From the NCBI GenBank assembly GCA_022711175.1, contig JAKLFM010000019.1:1-49808 (forward strand): 49,808 nucleotides of DNA, given 5' to 3'. Source of the stretch: Bacteroidota bacterium (GTDB lineage: Bacteria > Bacteroidota > Bacteroidia > Bacteroidales > UBA4417). Below the pieces are notes generated by a model, which saw only the letters and a program-made list of their open reading frames with translations, had not been told where the DNA came from and searched no databases. Shown piece by piece: positions 49,117 through 49,808 of this stretch. The number at the start of each line of letters is the position of its first letter. The first letter of the stretch is position 1. A program made the position numbers and the translations under genes.

Positions 49117-49808
49117 ATGGAAGATCTGTTTAAAGAATACCTCGCCGAGCTCAAAACATATTCAGCTTCGCTGTACCGCAAGGATTTTCTGCTTACCTGG
49201 GAGAAATCAACAGATGAACTGAAAACCATTCTCACCGTTGCCGAAGCGCTGAAGTACCTGAGGGACAATAATATGTCGGCGCGGGTTTTTGATTCGGGGC
49301 TGGCAATATCACAATTCCGCGACAACAGCACACGCACGCGTTTTTCATTCGCCTCGGCCGCCAACCTGCTCGGACTTGCCGTTCAGGACCTTGACGAAGG
49401 CAAATCGCAGATCGCCCATGGTGAAACGGTGCGCGAAACCTCGGCCATGATCTCGTTCATGAGCGATATCATCGGCATCCGCGACGATATGTACCTGGGC
49501 GCCGGCAACGCCTATATGCGCGAAGTGGGCGCAGCGCTCGACGAAGCCTTTGCCGACGGTGTGCTGCCCCAGCGGCCGGGAATTGTAAACCTGCAATGCG
49601 ATATTGACCATCCCACACAAAGCATGGCCGACCTGCTGCACCTGAAAACCGTTTTCGGGTCGCTCGAAAACCTCAGGGGTAAAAAAATCGCCATGACATG
49701 GGCTTATTCACCGAGCTACGGCAAGCCATTGTCGGTACCGCAGGGCATTATCGGGCTTATGACACGGCTCGGAATGCGCGTTGACCTGGCCTATCCCGAA
49801 GGCTACGG
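49117..49808 (+). CDS. ygeW: Knotted carbamoyltransferase YgeW (3' part missing)
   Basis: The first 230 residues of a YgeW-type carbamoyltransferase, cut by the right edge. The carbamoyl-phosphate site FRDNSTRTRFSFASAANLLG and the stretches QDLDEGKSQIAHGETVRET, IIGIRDDMYLGAGNAYMREVGAAL, QRPGIVNLQCDIDHPTQSMADL and KKIAMTWAYSPSYGKPLSVP are almost those of E. coli YgeW (listed here in shorter pieces). YgeW carries the trefoil-knotted transcarbamylase fold; its natural amino substrate is unsettled, and it differs from ornithine or aspartate transcarbamylase. It stands next to ygeY as in the purine/selenium clusters, so it likely makes or uses carbamoyl groups released in purine breakdown. Confidence 0.93.
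   Translation, partial: MEDLFKEYLAELKTYSASLYRKDFLLTWEKSTDELKTILTVAEALKYLRDNNMSARVFDSGLAISQFRDNSTRTRFSFASAANLLGLAVQDLDEGKSQIAHGETVRETSAMISFMSDIIGIRDDMYLGAGNAYMREVGAALDEAFADGVLPQRPGIVNLQCDIDHPTQSMADLLHLKTVFGSLENLRGKKIAMTWAYSPSYGKPLSVPQGIIGLMTRLGMRVDLAYPEGY

Overview
The window looks like chromosomal DNA of a member of the Bacteroidota, probably Bacteroidales or a close relative. Supporting signs are the many TAnnTTTG -7 promoter elements just ahead of genes, a type IX secretion sorting domain, LytS/LytTR regulation, lipid-anchored c-type cytochromes with a DUF5777 barrel protein, an OlsF-like aminolipid synthase, and mostly absent Shine-Dalgarno sequences. The species cannot be named. Both ends cut genes: a KAP NTPase on the left and a YgeW-type carbamoyltransferase on the right.

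Layout. 1-1.4 kb: AT-rich KAP P-loop NTPase. 1.5-5 kb, minus strand: a stand-alone E2-type acyltransferase domain, a PlsC-like acyltransferase and an OlsF-like two-domain aminolipid synthase. 5.1-9.4 kb, plus strand: YceI, a Crp/Fnr regulator, DUF2892, two small cytochrome lipoproteins, an OB-fold protein and DUF5777, which look like a cell-envelope redox module. A GTGAC-N4-GTCAC box sits in the class II activator position behind the regulator gene. 9.8-14.5 kb: a T9SS cargo protein, a LytS/LytTR pair and two tandem paralogous small secreted proteins. 14.6-17.2 kb, minus strand: a K+/H+ antiporter and a BNR-repeat hydrolase. 17.5-25.2 kb, plus strand: an arabinose operon (GH51 arabinofuranosidase, araA, araD, transketolase, araB) with a palindromic operator between its -33 and -7 elements.

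25.2-33.4 kb, minus strand: an AAA/DUF4143 ATPase, then a complete YbhGFSR-like drug-efflux operon (TetR, TolC, HlyD, two ABC ATPases, two permeases) with tandem TetR-type operators. 33.5-34.7 kb: an AT-rich orphan secreted protein. 34.7-43.7 kb, minus strand: xanthine dehydrogenase xdhA-xdhB-xdhC and a 1416-residue double activase/2-hydroxyacyl-CoA dehydratase-family protein. 43.9-49.8 kb: DUF1697, an EamA transporter, peptidase E, a small outer-membrane protein, Fe superoxide dismutase, YgeY-type hydrolase and YgeW.

The right-hand third has the flavour of anaerobic purine catabolism: XDH, YgeY and YgeW are elements of the selenium-linked purine degradation clusters of enterobacteria and clostridia, here spread over about 14 kb with other genes between. 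The other candidates for new biology are the Crp-cytochrome-OB-DUF5777 module and the tandem 157/158-residue secreted proteins. No RNA genes, CRISPR arrays, insertion sequences or integrases were seen.
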